A model generated the notes under the pieces. That model made no database searches and had not been told where the DNA came from. It saw only the letters and a program-made list of their open reading frames with translations. The position numbers were made by a program, and so were the translations under genes. From positions 2,587,874 through 2,651,873 of the forward strand of contig NC_031478.1 in the NCBI RefSeq assembly GCF_000006565.2: DNA of 64,000 nt. Direction: 5' to 3'. Each line of letters opens with the position of its first letter. Positions within the stretch are counted from its first letter, which is position 1. Origin of the DNA: Toxoplasma gondii ME49 (taxonomy: Eukaryota; Apicomplexa; Conoidasida; Eucoccidiorida; Sarcocystidae). Positions 62,736 through 64,000 of this stretch are shown piece by piece.

Positions 62736-64000
62736 ATGGCGCCACGGAGAGGGAGGACTTTGACCGGAGGGAGACGCAGAGGAAGCGATGAGGTGGAAGG
62801 ACAGAGAGAACGCGGAGGGGAGGAGGACAGAGAGAAGAGGGAACCTCTGCCTGTTGAATACCCAGGTTTCTCCTCAGAGGGACGAGGTCAAGGCCAGTGG
62901 GGGGGCGGAGAAGCCAGCGTTTCTGCGGGTCGCATGCAAGGGGACCGGCTCCCAAACTGGTGGGACCACCAGACAAGAAAGGAGAGGGCAGAGACAGATT
63001 CACATGGCCAATTGCATGTAGCCGAAACTGCCAGTAACGCACCAAGCACAGCTGAGGCCTTTAAAGATGATTGTCTCAACGACGAAGCCTTCGAGCTTCT
63101 TTTGAAGAGTGGCGCCTTCCTCGACACCACATCGAGGGATGGCGACGCAGAGCTTATCACGGAGGAAGGATCTGTAGGGACGTTGCATCTTTGGGAAGCA
63201 ATCGAGAGGAGCGAGCGAGCGTGTGGAGAGTGGACTCTGAGGGATCCTGCCCAAGTGAAAGAGGAAGCGCACTTTGAGAACGAAGAAGCAACGAACTGGG
63301 AGACCCAGTCTCGAGACGACGGAGCTGGTCAGACAGTGACACAGCGGAACAGGCGCCGCAAACAAGGACTCGAAAGAGAAGCAGCAAGTGTGAGGAGGCA
63401 AGGAGACTCTTCGGAGTCTTTATTCCTCTTGGAGCCGACTGGCGAAAAAAAGTCGAAAATGGAGACACGAAGACGAGGACCTTCTGGAGCAAGCGTGGAC
63501 GCCGGTGAAGGAAGACTGTCGGGTCTAGGAGCCACAGAGTACCCACGCGAAGGACTTTGGCAAACACAGAAACGGAGCTTGAAGGCGAGGAGCAAGAGGA
63601 AGGGAGACAGCTTTCGGCCATCAATCAAGCGTCCTGTCGAGAGACAAGAACACCGGACGACGGCGGCCTCCGTTCTCCCCGCGGAACTGCTCAATCTGGA
63701 GGATCCACGTCTCGGTTTCAGAAACGCAGACTCTGCGGAGAGAACGGATCGAGCCGGGGAGAGACGAAACACGAGCAAGGGCGGAGGCAGGAAGCAAATG
63801 CGTCTTCGCAGGTGCAGTTGTTCGTCTCGGAGCTGTGGATTTCTTTTGTCGGAGACAGAAGGAGACGTCGACTTCTACTCGGCGTTCTCGGACCTAGGCG
63901 ATGCGAGCGACGGGACAAGGAGAGACAAGAAGGAAGAAGACAGCTGGACCGAAGAAGAAGGCCCAGAACAACCGGAGAGGATCCTGGACGAACAGGAACG
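62736..64000 (+). CDS. 5' part of a large hydrophilic protein, truncated by the window
   Basis: From ATG 62736 (context GCGGTATGGCG) the frame stays open for 421 codons to base 64000 without a stop, so the gene continues past the edge. Stop-free length in a sequence rich in GA-type codons, together with the pyrimidine-rich leader just upstream, supports a real coding exon. The product begins MAPRRGRTLTGGRRRG. It is highly charged with Glu, Arg, Lys and Gly, contains an acidic stretch near residues 105-150 (for example DDCLNDEAFELLLKSGAFL) and a Cys-containing RRCSCSSRSCGF segment near residue 360. It ends, at the edge, in an acidic run. I recognise no domain; it may be a nuclear or scaffold protein with the functional domain further downstream. 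Confidence 0.68.
   Translation, partial: MAPRRGRTLTGGRRRGSDEVEGQRERGGEEDREKREPLPVEYPGFSSEGRGQGQWGGGEASVSAGRMQGDRLPNWWDHQTRKERAETDSHGQLHVAETASNAPSTAEAFKDDCLNDEAFELLLKSGAFLDTTSRDGDAELITEEGSVGTLHLWEAIERSERACGEWTLRDPAQVKEEAHFENEEATNWETQSRDDGAGQTVTQRNRRRKQGLEREAASVRRQGDSSESLFLLEPTGEKKSKMETRRRGPSGASVDAGEGRLSGLGATEYPREGLWQTQKRSLKARSKRKGDSFRPSIKRPVERQEHRTTAASVLPAELLNLEDPRLGFRNADSAERTDRAGERRNTSKGGGRKQMRLRRCSCSSRSCGFLLSETEGDVDFYSAFSDLGDASDGTRRDKKEEDSWTEEEGPEQPERILDEQE

Overview
The window looks like nuclear DNA of a tissue-cyst coccidian apicomplexan, Toxoplasma gondii or a close relative such as Neospora or Hammondia. The reasons are intron-rich genes with GT-AG junctions, pyrimidine-rich leader regions, start contexts of the type ncAAAATGg, intronic TA microsatellites, GCATGC palindromes, a plant-like calcium-dependent protein kinase, and proteins with long low-complexity insertions. 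Species was not determined. All gene models were built by hand from open frames, splice junctions and reading phase; for every complete multi-exon gene the exon lengths sum to a multiple of three.

Layout, left to right. (1) 1055-5032, minus: a six-exon multi-pass membrane protein of unknown function. (2) 8598-16661, minus: a nine-exon Enhancer-of-polycomb-like protein (EPL1), the expected scaffold of a NuA4-type histone acetyltransferase complex. (3) 21199-22963, minus: a three-exon mitoribosomal protein of the mS25 family. (4) 24456-33101, plus, divergent from mS25: a coiled-coil protein of about twelve exons with no recognised family. (5) 35982-40020, plus: RRP1/Nop52, a nucleolar ribosome-biogenesis factor, in two exons. 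(6) 43873-44616, plus: single-exon SEC66/SEC71, a subunit of the ER post-translational translocon. (7) 47227-47397, minus: a 56-codon frame with one transmembrane helix, a possible small gene. (8) 52544-57806, plus: an eight-exon calcium-dependent protein kinase with four EF hands and DWG in place of DFG. (9) 62736 to the right edge, plus: the 5' part of a gene whose frame is still open at base 64000.

The genes are unrelated housekeeping and signalling genes, as expected of a eukaryotic chromosome, with no operon logic. The clearest large-scale structure is an asymmetry. In the first 33 kb many introns and spacers carry (TA)n arrays next to GCATGC and GTACAT motifs, while the introns and spacers from 33 to 64 kb have none. 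I found no mobile element with coding capacity, no CRISPR array, no rRNA and no convincing tRNA. I did not find a clearly new biological system. The most rewarding leads are the kinase active site, the candidate PP1-docking motif in RRP1, the perfect intronic hairpin in EPL1, the small transmembrane frame, and the left/right difference in intron repeats.
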